DNA of 24,815 nucleotides from contig DBXS01000028.1 in NCBI GenBank assembly GCA_002310055.1, positions 1-24,815 of the forward strand, in the 5' to 3' direction. This stretch comes from Clostridiales bacterium UBA1206. GTDB lineage: Bacteria > Bacillota > Clostridia > Oscillospirales > CAG-382. Of the stretch, positions 1-5,774 are shown piece by piece; positions within the stretch are counted from its first letter, which is position 1; each line of letters opens with the position of its first letter. Both the position numbers and the translations under genes were made by a program. Under the pieces are notes generated by a model. That model saw only the letters and a list, made by a program, of their open reading frames with translations. It was not told the DNA's origin and searched no databases.

Positions 1-90
1 GCTTTTTCCCGAAAGCTACCCCCTTGCTAATCGCTGAAGATTTTGGCATCTTTTTCAAAACTGTAAATAGAGTTCAGTAGATTATAATAT

Positions 91-120
91 GCAAGGCTCG
101 CTGAAAATGGCGAGCCTTGC
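91..120. other. Perfect 11-bp inverted repeat upstream of the HAD gene
   Basis: The arms GCAAGGCTCGC (91-101) and GCGAGCCTTGC (110-120) are perfectly complementary across an 8-nt loop. The GC-rich stem stands out in an AT-rich stretch and looks like an intrinsic terminator for whatever lies to the left. However, neither side has a clean T-run, so terminator function is only plausible. Nothing else was recognised in 1-237 apart from a possible -10 box (TATAAT, 179-184) for the next gene. Confidence 0.5.
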
Positions 121-237
121 GTAGATAATAGAAATGAATGATTATTGTATCAGTGAACTTTTGCGATTGTTCGCTGGTTATAATGAAAAAGAAGCCAATA
201 AAACAAACAATCTATTTATTGCGAAAGGACAGTAAAG

Positions 238-1401
238 ATGAATAAAACAAAAAATGATATAAAAGCAAAAGGCAAAATGCCGGTTTTGGCGATATGCTAT
301 GACTTTGACAAAACACTCTCTCCTAATGATATGCAGGCGCAAGGGTATATACAAAGCATTGGATATGAGAATACGGACGATTTTTGGCAAAAATCCAATG
401 AATTGGCAAAGAAAAATGATATGGATCAGAATCTTGCGTATATGTATCAAATGAAAAAAGAAGCAGAAGGGGCTTTGCTTTTCACAAAGAAAACGCTGAT
501 TGAACAAGGAAGCAAAGTTAGCCTTTTCCCGGGAGTAGAGGGTTGGTTTTCGCGTGTAAATGAATATGGCAAAAGTAAGGGCATAAAAGTTGAGCATTAT
601 ATCATTTCTTCCGGATTGAAGGAAATGATAGAAGGCACGAAAATAGCAGACGAATTCGAAAGAATTTATGCAAGCTCGTTTTATTTCAACAAACGTGGTG
701 TAGCAGAATGGCCTGCTCAGGTTGTCAATTACACAAACAAAACACAATTTCTGTTTCGCATCGAAAAAGGCGTTCTTGATGTGAACGACCCCAGTGTTAA
801 TGATTATTTTAAGCAAGAAGAAAAACGCATCCCATTTAGAAATATCGTTTATATCGGTGATAGTGATACAGATATTCCTTGTATGAAATTAGTCAATTCT
901 CTTGGCGGGCATTCTATTGGAGTCTATGATCCTACTATTAAAGAGAAAGCAAAAGTATATAAAATGATGCGTGAAGGAAGGATCAAGTATTTTGCAGAAG
1001 CTGACTACAACGAAGGAACTGAAATCGATAAACTAATCAAAATGATTATTGATAAAACATTGGCTAATGAACGATTAGAGACATTTCACAATAAGAACCA
1101 AGAAGAGAATGATAAAGTCTCTAATGATAATAATAAAGAAGAAATCAATAAAAATGCCTTGATTATTGAATTAATGAATAGCTTCAGTTTTGCAAATACA
1201 CACATTATCTTAAAGAAAATATCCCTTTTCACAACATGGACCGATGAGCAGAAAGAAAAACTGTGTGAAATTGCTATTAATAATAGTCAAGTGCGCTTAA
1301 TACTCAAGGATGATGATGTGAGATCTTTTTTCGATGCATTGCTTGAAGGATTTGAATCAACAACAGAGAATGTAACCAAAGTGAAATCTGAAATCGGCTA
1401 A
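238..1401 (+). CDS. HAD-family hydrolase with extra C-terminal helical domain
   Basis: This is a 387-residue HAD-superfamily phosphohydrolase, predicted cytoplasmic with no signal peptide or membrane segment. The HAD motifs are in order: motif I DFDKT at about residues 22-26 (nucleophile Asp22, acid/base Asp24), motif II SSG at 124-126, a lysine near 168 as candidate motif III, and motif IV GDSDTD at 207-212. The HAD part ends near residue 275. A Lys/Glu/Asn-rich linker (about 278-303) follows, then a helical C-terminal domain (about 304-375) containing NSQVRLILKDDDVRSFF, which I cannot name. The ATG is supported by AAAGGA about 8 nt upstream. The gene is strongly AT-rich compared with the housekeeping genes to the right, which suggests acquisition. 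The substrate is unknown, and phosphatase activity is inferred from the motifs only. Confidence 0.85.
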   Translation: MNKTKNDIKAKGKMPVLAICYDFDKTLSPNDMQAQGYIQSIGYENTDDFWQKSNELAKKNDMDQNLAYMYQMKKEAEGALLFTKKTLIEQGSKVSLFPGVEGWFSRVNEYGKSKGIKVEHYIISSGLKEMIEGTKIADEFERIYASSFYFNKRGVAEWPAQVVNYTNKTQFLFRIEKGVLDVNDPSVNDYFKQEEKRIPFRNIVYIGDSDTDIPCMKLVNSLGGHSIGVYDPTIKEKAKVYKMMREGRIKYFAEADYNEGTEIDKLIKMIIDKTLANERLETFHNKNQEENDKVSNDNNKEEINKNALIIELMNSFSFANTHIILKKISLFTTWTDEQKEKLCEIAINNSQVRLILKDDDVRSFFDALLEGFESTTENVTKVKSEIG

Positions 1402-1447
1402 GACAATAGCGGAGTTCCACATAAGAATACACATTGAATGTGCAAAA

Positions 1448-1475
1448 AATGCGCCTTCTGTAAAGAAGTCGCATT
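1448..1475 (+). repeat. Hairpin repeat copy 1 (possible terminator)
   Basis: The arms AATGCG plus CTTCT and AGAAG plus CGCATT pair around a GTAA loop with one internal mismatch. It lies 46 nt after the HAD stop codon. A near-identical element occurs at 5672-5701, and the identity extends a few bases to the left (TGCAAAAA). There is no T-run after this copy, so its termination strength is doubtful. Confidence 0.6.
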
Positions 1476-1541
1476 CAGAGTGAAGACAAAGCGGGTTTGT
1501 AATCAAAAGCACAAAGCCGCTTTGTTCTTGCAGGCAAGTAG

Positions 1542-1748
1542 ATTTGCAAAAAGGGTAATGTTGTTCCGGATTACTATAATACCGGGAGAAAATACGTATT
1601 GTTGTCCGAAAAAGACTTATCCGGGCTCGGCATCAATAAAATAAGAAGCGCAAAGGGCGTTATAAAGTTTTCACACAGCAAAGAACTGGCAAAAGTATTG
1701 AAGACGCGGCTTCCGTACCCATTCAAGAATCGGTTTCAATCAAATTGA
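1542..1748 (+). pseudogene. Coding remnant, no start codon, family not recognised
   Basis: The frame is open from just after a TAG (1539-1541) to a TGA (1746-1748) and has protein-like composition. It includes the segments YYNTGRKYVLLSEKDL and IKFSHSKELAKVLKTRLPYP. There is no ATG, GTG or TTG with a ribosome binding site at its beginning. It looks like the C-terminal piece of a larger protein that has lost its front. I do not recognise the family. A purely chance open frame remains possible. Confidence 0.35.
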
Positions 1749-1870
1749 TGCACTTCTAAACGCCAAGATGCGTCAAGCAGATAGGGCTAACAGATTTGCT
1801 GGAAAACCAACTGAAAGCACAGTTTCAATGTCAGGAATGTATTATGTGACTTTCTGTCTTAATATCTTAC

Positions 1871-1901
1871 CAAGGGCAGGCGATTACCTGCCCTTGTTTT
1901 T
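1871..1901 (+). terminator. Rho-independent terminator
   Basis: A perfect 10-bp stem with arms CAAGGGCAGG (1871-1880) and CCTGCCCTTG (1887-1896), a 6-nt loop, and a T5 tract directly after. This is a textbook intrinsic terminator on the plus strand. It sits about 70 bp before the first LytTR-type promoter and insulates the cassette from upstream transcription. The gene it once served is now only remnants. Confidence 0.88.
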
Positions 1902-1973
1902 CTGGGAAATAAGATCAGTGACACTCAAAACGAACGTATTACACAGCATAGAAAAATGAGTATTCATATTGCA

Positions 1974-2036
1974 CTTATCCCAAAAAAAGCTACACTTATC
2001 CCGGAATTCGTTTTACTTGTTTTTTTGTGGTATAAT
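1974..2036 (+). promoter_or_regulatory. P1: LytTR-type direct-repeat operator and promoter
   Basis: Two identical CTTATCCC half-sites begin at 1974 and 1995, exactly 21 bp apart. A -10 box TATAAT lies at 2031-2036, 36 bp from the start of the proximal repeat and preceded by TG (extended -10). The -35 position (TCGTTT, 2008-2013) is a poor match, as expected for an activator-dependent promoter. Two same-facing half-sites on one helical face is the usual binding mode of LytTR response regulators such as AgrA. The same layout recurs at P2 and P3. That the LytTR regulator encoded at 3401-4135 binds here is inferred. Confidence 0.75.
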
Positions 2037-2057
2037 GCAAATGCATTCAGAAAAGAA

Positions 2058-2102
2058 ATGAATAAACAAATGATTGGTTCTTCGCTATTGCAAAATAAAT
2101 AG
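2058..2102 (+). CDS. Possible 14-residue leader peptide
   Basis: A short frame starts at an ATG about 15 nt into the predicted P1 transcript, preceded by the purine-rich AGAAAAGAA, and ends at a TAG at 2100-2102. It encodes MNKQMIGSSLLQNK. The stop overlaps the first bases of the very strong AGGGGGG Shine-Dalgarno sequence (2101-2107) of the next gene, a layout compatible with translational coupling. It may also be a chance frame. Confidence 0.25.
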   Translation: MNKQMIGSSLLQNK

Positions 2103-2128
2103 GGGGGCGCACATTAATACTATTAACA

Positions 2129-2443
2129 ATGAAGAATAACTTCTTATTTGATACTCTTGAATGGCTGAATAATCAGAAAAACGTGGCCATAAAAATAGCT
2201 ATCGAAAAATGGCCGGATGAATATAAGTTCATTGCGGAGCTAGCACTGTGGTTCGAACAGATCACGGATGCAGTTAGAAATCATCCGCCGGAGGATAACG
2301 TAAGACGTGTTATAGTAAAAGAAAACATACACGGAGACGCCGTAGGAGTTGATTACGAATACTATCCGAAAGAAGATCCATTGATTGGGGAAATGGCTTT
2401 TCGCACTACAACGGTTGACGTAAAAACCGATAGTGTCGAATAA
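2129..2443 (+). CDS. Hypothetical 104-aa protein driven by the LytTR-type promoter P1
   Basis: This encodes a 104-residue acidic, probably soluble protein with no signal peptide, membrane segment or cysteine. I do not recognise the family. Residues 1-52 are predicted helical (TLEWLNNQKNVAIKIAIEKW, then AELALWFEQITDAV). The second half looks more beta-like, with VRRVIVKENIHG and VGVDYEYYPKEDP. The start is awkward. The only near Shine-Dalgarno sequence is AGGGGGG at 2101-2107, about 21 nt before this ATG, with the short palindrome TTAATA-C-TATTAA (2114-2126) between. No alternative ATG, GTG or TTG lies at normal spacing. It is the only gene behind P1, so it is likely switched on by the quorum-sensing regulator together with agrBD. 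Confidence 0.55.
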   Translation: MKNNFLFDTLEWLNNQKNVAIKIAIEKWPDEYKFIAELALWFEQITDAVRNHPPEDNVRRVIVKENIHGDAVGVDYEYYPKEDPLIGEMAFRTTTVDVKTDSVE

Positions 2444-2452
2444 ATAACTGCG

Positions 2453-2514
2453 CTTTTCCCAAATTATCCATCGTTTATCCCAGATTCCGCACATCCGGTT
2501 TTTTGTGGTATAAT
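2453..2514 (+). promoter_or_regulatory. P2: LytTR-type direct-repeat operator and agrBD promoter
   Basis: Half-sites CTTTTCCC (2453-2460) and TTTATCCC (2474-2481) start 21 bp apart. A -10 box TATAAT lies at 2509-2514, 35 bp from the proximal repeat and preceded by the same TTTTTTGTGG as P1. No good -35 box is present. The predicted start is near 2521, leaving a leader of about 44 nt before agrB. By position this is the autoinduction promoter, equivalent to the AgrA-controlled P2 of staphylococcal agr. Its activation by the local regulator is inferred. Confidence 0.75.
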
Positions 2515-2564
2515 AAACTCATCAAGAATGAATGACATTATTCGTAAAGAAATGGCGGGCAATC

Positions 2565-3167
2565 ATGGAACATTCAATGGCGCACTATTTTGCCGATTAT
2601 TTATGTGAACGTAAGATCATCAAACCGGAGCTTCATGAGATATATGTTTACGGCGCGGAACTATTTTTCTCAAGCATAATAACGACTGTATTGATTCTGC
2701 TAATGGGGTCGTTATTAGGAGAAATTATTAAAAGCATAGTATTTATTGCGGCTTTCACAATGCTTCGAAGATTCACGGGCGGATATCACGCGAGTACATA
2801 TTTGAAATGCAAAGTAATCACCATTTTGGCGTTCTGGGCATCGTTATTTTCATCTCAGCTATTCATCGTATACTGGTGGATGTATATAATGCTGTTAGTT
2901 ACGGGGAACGCTATTATATTTATTATCGCACCGATTGAGAATCCAAACAAGCCGTTAGATGACGCTGACAGGATCAGATTCAGAAGATTATCACATGTGG
3001 CTTTTTCCGCAATGACTCTTTGTGGGCTATTGAGTGAGTTTTGGTTACACATTGAATCCGGAATCCTGTTCTTTTCACTACTGACGGTTTTAGTCCTAAT
3101 GATAATACCAAAGATTAAGAAAGGAGCAACGAGTAATGAAACAGAGTCTTGTGAAAAAGATGGCTGA
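2565..3167 (+). CDS. agrB: AgrB-like peptide-processing membrane endopeptidase
   Basis: AgrB is a polytopic membrane cysteine endopeptidase that removes the C-terminal tail of the AgrD propeptide and forms the cyclic autoinducer. The sequence shows the family signature RRFTGGYHASTYLKC with the catalytic pair His75 and Cys82. Hydrophobic segments lie at about residues 33-52, 55-66, 84-100, 103-120, 142-155 and 161-178. The length of about 200 residues is normal for AgrB. I chose the ATG at 2565 because the earlier ATG at 2532 lies only about 11 nt from the predicted transcription start and has no ribosome binding site; the site for 2565 (GGCGGG) is itself weak. The 3' end overlaps agrD by 32 bp, so the two are co-transcribed and probably translationally coupled. 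Confidence 0.9.
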   Translation: MEHSMAHYFADYLCERKIIKPELHEIYVYGAELFFSSIITTVLILLMGSLLGEIIKSIVFIAAFTMLRRFTGGYHASTYLKCKVITILAFWASLFSSQLFIVYWWMYIMLLVTGNAIIFIIAPIENPNKPLDDADRIRFRRLSHVAFSAMTLCGLLSEFWLHIESGILFFSLLTVLVLMIIPKIKKGATSNETESCEKDG

Positions 3168-3270
3168 CATTGTTCTTAGGGTTGCCAAAACGGCTGCGGG
3201 TTCTGCGTCCGATTGGTATACATTTCAGCCTAAAGAACCCAAGATGCTCAAAGAATTGAAGAGCAAATGA
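3136..3270 (+). CDS. agrD: AgrD-like cyclic autoinducer propeptide (cysteine-free)
   Basis: A 44-residue propeptide whose start overlaps the end of agrB, with AAGGAG (3121-3126) 9 nt before the ATG. It has the AgrD layout: an amphipathic basic N-terminal helix (about residues 1-20, including MADIVLRVAKTAA), a short signal core, and a charged C-terminal tail with the typical QPKEPK-type motif. The core and tail read GSASDWYTFQPKEPK at residues 22-36. There is no cysteine anywhere, so the usual thiolactone cannot form. Ser25 is in the expected ring position and would give a serine lactone, as in some staphylococcal and clostridial relatives. The predicted ring is Ser25 to about Phe30, with AgrB cleavage before Gln31. 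The exact ends are inferred. Confidence 0.87.
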   Translation: MKQSLVKKMADIVLRVAKTAAGSASDWYTFQPKEPKMLKELKSK

Positions 3271-3274
3271 AAGT

Positions 3275-3337
3275 CAAACGGGCAGGTCAATAACAAACTT
3301 TCGGCGGATCAATTATGATCTGCCTGTTTGTCTTTTC
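3275..3337 (+). terminator. Terminator between agrBD and the regulator/kinase genes
   Basis: The arms CAAACGGGCAGGTCA (3275-3289) and TGATCTGCCTGTTTG (3316-3330) pair over 15 positions, two of them G-U. The hairpin is followed by the T-rich TCTTTTCTT. It begins 4 nt after the agrD stop. The large internal loop (26 nt) makes it less than ideal, but its place between two units with separate promoters supports a terminator or attenuator role. Confidence 0.75.
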
Positions 3338-3352
3338 TTGGATTGGATCTTA

Positions 3353-3381
3353 TTGACAATAATAAACAAGTTAATTATAAT
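3353..3381 (+). promoter_or_regulatory. Perfect-consensus promoter for the two-component genes
   Basis: TTGACA (3353-3358) and TATAAT (3376-3381) are separated by exactly 17 bp, a full sigma-A consensus. The predicted start (about 3388) lies immediately at the GGAG ribosome binding site (3389-3392), so the leader is very short. No TTATCCC repeats are present. The sensing genes are therefore probably expressed constitutively, unlike agrBD. Confidence 0.85.
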
Positions 3382-3400
3382 ATTAATTGGAGATGATAAT

Positions 3401-4135
3401 ATGATTCAAATTGCAGTTTGCGACGATCAGCCGGTTCATATGAGAAGACTGTCTCAAATGATCAGGGATATTTGTGCATATAAGATCCCGGATTCCTTTG
3501 ATTGCCAAACCTATGACGGCTTTTATTCGGCGGAAGACATTATCAAGTACTTAAAGAACCATATGATCAATATTCTATTTCTTGATATCGAATTAGGGGG
3601 AATGAACGGATTCGAACTGGCGGCGATTCTGAACCAAGAGTTTCCCGATATAATTATTATTTTCGTCTCTGCTTACGAGAATTATGTTTACAGCGCTTTT
3701 AAATACACGCCATTCAGATTTTTAAGAAAATCTTGTCTAAAGGACGAATTGGAATCTGCGCTGCTAGACGCCATCGACAGTCTGATGTCAAAGAACAAGA
3801 CTATTGAACTGAATACTTCTGAAGGAAAGTTTGAAACTCGGCTTTCCGATATAGTGTATTTCGAGAGCGAGAAGAATTACCTGGCCGCCCATTTGGTTGG
3901 CAATAGGGTATATAGATTTCGCAATACTATTGCCGGCATTTCCGAGCAATTGAAAGACGACGATTTTTACAAGATACATCAATCAATTGTAATTAATTTA
4001 GCAAACATCAAAAGAATATCCGGATATTCGGATGTAATTATGTGCAACGGCGAATCTTTGCCGATAAGTTTGCGCAATGTGTCCGGATTCAAAAAAGCTT
4101 ATATGGAATACACGAACAGGAGATTTTCTGAGTAA
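3401..4135 (+). CDS. agrA: AgrA-like response regulator (receiver plus LytTR DNA-binding domain)
   Basis: A 244-residue response regulator of the AgrA/LytR class. The receiver domain (about residues 2-125) has the acidic pair Asp9-Asp10, the phosphoacceptor Asp62 in FLDIEL, Ser90 in the switch region, and Lys110. The LytTR domain (about 137-240) is recognised by the segments DIVYFESEKNY, FYKIHQSIVINLANIKRI and LPISLRN. The ATG at 3401 has GGAG at ideal spacing; an in-frame ATG at 3338 lies upstream of the promoter and is rejected. The stop overlaps the kinase start (TAATG). It is expected to be phosphorylated by the kinase encoded next and to bind the TTATCCC repeat pairs at P1, P2 and P3, which is an inference from context. 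The symbol is given by role and neighbourhood. Confidence 0.92.
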   Translation: MIQIAVCDDQPVHMRRLSQMIRDICAYKIPDSFDCQTYDGFYSAEDIIKYLKNHMINILFLDIELGGMNGFELAAILNQEFPDIIIIFVSAYENYVYSAFKYTPFRFLRKSCLKDELESALLDAIDSLMSKNKTIELNTSEGKFETRLSDIVYFESEKNYLAAHLVGNRVYRFRNTIAGISEQLKDDDFYKIHQSIVINLANIKRISGYSDVIMCNGESLPISLRNVSGFKKAYMEYTNRRFSE

Positions 4136-5421
4136 TGGGTATAATAATTGAGTATGCTGCGTCACTTATTGATTCTGTGTTATGCATATGGTTCATTTCC
4201 GAGTTCATTAATGCGAAAGAGTCGAAGATCTTGCCTTTGACTTCAACGCTCATATATTTTGGAATCACTTTGCTTTGCGATAATTATATTCCGAACTTAA
4301 ATATGCTTGGAACCAGTATCCTTTTTGCGGCTTCGTTGATCTATGCGTTCCTTATCTGTCAAAGACATTATATAAAAGCGGTTTTAGCATGCGCGATATA
4401 TAAAGGACTGCTTATTCTTTCGAGTTCGCTGCTATTTACCGTTATTTCTTCGATTATTGAAGACGCGGGATCGTTGCTTATGGGGTCGGACAATACCTTC
4501 AGGCTCATTTTGGTTTCGCTACATAAAGTAATACTTGCCGCCGTGCTTGCGCTTGTTTTGACTGTTTTTAAGAATTCCAGTATAACGGACCTGCTTACAG
4601 GCGTCGCGGTTTTCTGCGTTTCGGTGCTGACCATACTCGGTATGGGAGCTACGATGATAGCCGTGACGTCAGGATTTTATAAGACAAATCCGGTGTCATG
4701 CTATCTTCTTTTAATAACATACATACTGATCAACATTTTTGTATATCTGTTGGTCAACCGAGTTAAGAATCTGGAAAAGCAAAAATACGAGCTTAAACTG
4801 CTGGGAGATCGTCATGAATATCAGCAGGAAAAGTATCTGGAAGCAGCGGCTGTCTGGAACAACATCCGAAAAGTACAGCACGATATGAAGAATCATCTTG
4901 TGGCGATTAAAGGAGAACTTGATTCCGGCAAAATCGAGGAATGCAAAGAATACGTCGACACGCTTATTCCCAAGACCGATCAAATTGGCAAACTGATGAA
5001 ATCCGATAACGATATACTCGATTACTTAATTAACTCCAAACTGTGCGCGCTTAAAGACACGCAGGTCATTGTTTCCGGAGCGGTTGGTGATCTGTCGGAT
5101 ATTTCCGACGGCGATCTCGTCTCGATTTTCGGAAATATTCTGGATAATGCGGTTGAAGCTATAGAAGGGCTTGAGGAAAAACGGATCGAACTGCTCTTTA
5201 ACAGGCATAAAGACAACAGGATAATTATTTGTAAAAACACAATCGGCAAATCGGTGTTAAAAGACAATAGTGATTTGAAAACCACAAAAGCAAATCACGA
5301 TGCCCACGGGCTTGGGCATATTATCGTAGAAGAAACCGTTACAAAACTCGGCGGAATGATAGAGTACTCCGAAAAAGGCGATATGTTTGTAGTCCAGATC
5401 ATATTGCCGGATTCGACATAA
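4135..5421 (+). CDS. agrC: AgrC-like membrane histidine kinase
   Basis: A 428-residue sensor kinase of the AgrC/GHKL type. The N-terminal half (to about residue 212) contains six or seven hydrophobic segments and no large extracytoplasmic domain, as in AgrC receptors for cyclic peptides. A linker coiled region (about 213-240) leads to the phosphoacceptor His249 in QHDMKNH. The ATPase domain follows, with N box NILDNAVEAI, a Gly-rich HGLGH segment, and a C-terminal GGMIEYSEKGDMFVVQIILP. Translation is coupled to the regulator gene through a 1-nt overlap. Its likely ligand is the peptide encoded at 3136-3270. Two hairpins follow the stop. The gene is AT-rich like the rest of the cassette. Confidence 0.92.
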   Translation: MGIIIEYAASLIDSVLCIWFISEFINAKESKILPLTSTLIYFGITLLCDNYIPNLNMLGTSILFAASLIYAFLICQRHYIKAVLACAIYKGLLILSSSLLFTVISSIIEDAGSLLMGSDNTFRLILVSLHKVILAAVLALVLTVFKNSSITDLLTGVAVFCVSVLTILGMGATMIAVTSGFYKTNPVSCYLLLITYILINIFVYLLVNRVKNLEKQKYELKLLGDRHEYQQEKYLEAAAVWNNIRKVQHDMKNHLVAIKGELDSGKIEECKEYVDTLIPKTDQIGKLMKSDNDILDYLINSKLCALKDTQVIVSGAVGDLSDISDGDLVSIFGNILDNAVEAIEGLEEKRIELLFNRHKDNRIIICKNTIGKSVLKDNSDLKTTKANHDAHGLGHIIVEETVTKLGGMIEYSEKGDMFVVQIILPDST

Positions 5422-5450
5422 TAAGTTTGAATATTCAATGGAATAAAAAG

Positions 5451-5467
5451 CGGCGGGATATGCGCCG
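5451..5467 (+). terminator. Small hairpin after the kinase gene
   Basis: CGGCG (5451-5455) pairs with CGCCG (5463-5467) across a 7-nt loop, preceded by AAAAAG and followed by TTATATT. It could act as a weak first terminator for the two-component unit, in front of the much stronger hairpin at 5476-5516. Confidence 0.4.
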
Positions 5468-5475
5468 TTATATTG

Positions 5476-5521
5476 GGATAAGTGCAGTTTCAAGAAAAAT
5501 GAAACTGCACTTATCCTTTTT
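5476..5521 (+). terminator. Strong terminator with a perfect 17-bp stem
   Basis: The arms GGATAAGTGCAGTTTCA (5476-5492) and TGAAACTGCACTTATCC (5500-5516) are perfectly complementary around a 7-nt loop and are followed by TTTTT. This ends the regulator/kinase transcript. The 3' arm contains CTTATCC, which is at the same time the distal half-site of the P3 operator, so terminator and operator share bases. Confidence 0.9.
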
Positions 5522-5572
5522 CATACTTTAATTATCCCAATTCTCGTTTTTTTGAAAGATTTTTATTATACT
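5510..5572 (+). promoter_or_regulatory. P3: LytTR-type direct-repeat operator and promoter
   Basis: Half-sites CTTATCCT (5510-5517) and ATTATCCC (5531-5538) start 21 bp apart. A -10 box TATACT lies at 5567-5572, 36 bp from the proximal repeat, exactly as in P1. The -35 position again reads TCGTTT (5544-5549), identical to P1 and far from consensus. The predicted start is near 5579. It faces a stretch with no recognisable conserved gene, so its product is probably a short RNA or small peptide. Confidence 0.7.
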
Positions 5573-5578
5573 TTTATT

Positions 5579-5708
5579 GAACACAAAAGAAGCGTGTACT
5601 CGAGAATTCATCTCGCAGTTATTAGAAAGAAGTTGATGAAGCAATTTGCAGACGGTTCGAAAGAAATGCAAAAATGCGCCTTCTGTAATGAAGACGCATT
5701 TACTTTTG
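5579..5708 (+). ncRNA. Predicted short quorum-controlled transcript
   Basis: From the P3 start to the hairpin at 5672-5701 the transcript would be about 130 nt. It contains no conserved gene. A reading frame could begin at GTG 5594 (after AAGAAG) or at ATG 5636 and run through the hairpin to TAA at 5795-5797, encoding a small protein with KCAFCNEDAF. That frame overlaps the end of the convergent tnpV gene and has a weak ribosome binding site. By position it resembles the divergent effector RNA of staphylococcal agr, but here it is convergent-downstream. No homology is claimed. Both the RNA and its ends are inferred. Confidence 0.4.
5672..5701 (+). repeat. Hairpin repeat copy 2 (probable terminator of the P3 transcript)
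   Basis: AAATGCG (5672-5678) pairs with CGCATTT (5695-5701), and CTTC with GAAG inside, with one mismatch and a 6-nt loop. The following ACTTTTG is moderately T-rich. About 30 of 33 bases match copy 1 at 1448-1475 and its flanks. The two copies bracket the whole agr-like cassette at 4.2 kb distance. Confidence 0.65.
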
Positions 5709-5774
5709 CGGAAAAATGTGGGCGCAGTAGTCTAAATTCAAATTATTGCTTTTCCCATACTTTTGTAAACGCAA

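Larger units (their letters stand above)
1402..1970. other. Gene-poor stretch with decayed coding remnants and two hairpins
   Basis: No intact gene is convincing here. The stretch holds a hairpin repeat (1448-1475), a stop-bounded coding remnant (1542-1748), a second short open stretch around 1745-1870 in another frame, and a strong terminator (1871-1901). The open stretches lack ribosome binding sites and run into stops. I read this as relics of one or more lost genes between the HAD gene and the agr-like cassette. Confidence 0.5.

Noticed and set aside
1..25. TTTTTCCC and TACCCCC near the left end as a fourth operator
   Set aside because: Their spacing is not 21 bp and no matching -10 box follows at 35-36 bp.
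1438..1644. A 68-codon frame starting at the first hairpin repeat
   Set aside because: There is no ribosome binding site, it begins inside the hairpin element, and its frame disagrees with the more protein-like remnant at 1542-1748.
5749..5756. A further CTTTTCCC identical to a P2 half-site
   Set aside because: It has no partner 21 bp away on either side and no promoter at the right distance. Single copies are expected by chance in AT-rich DNA.
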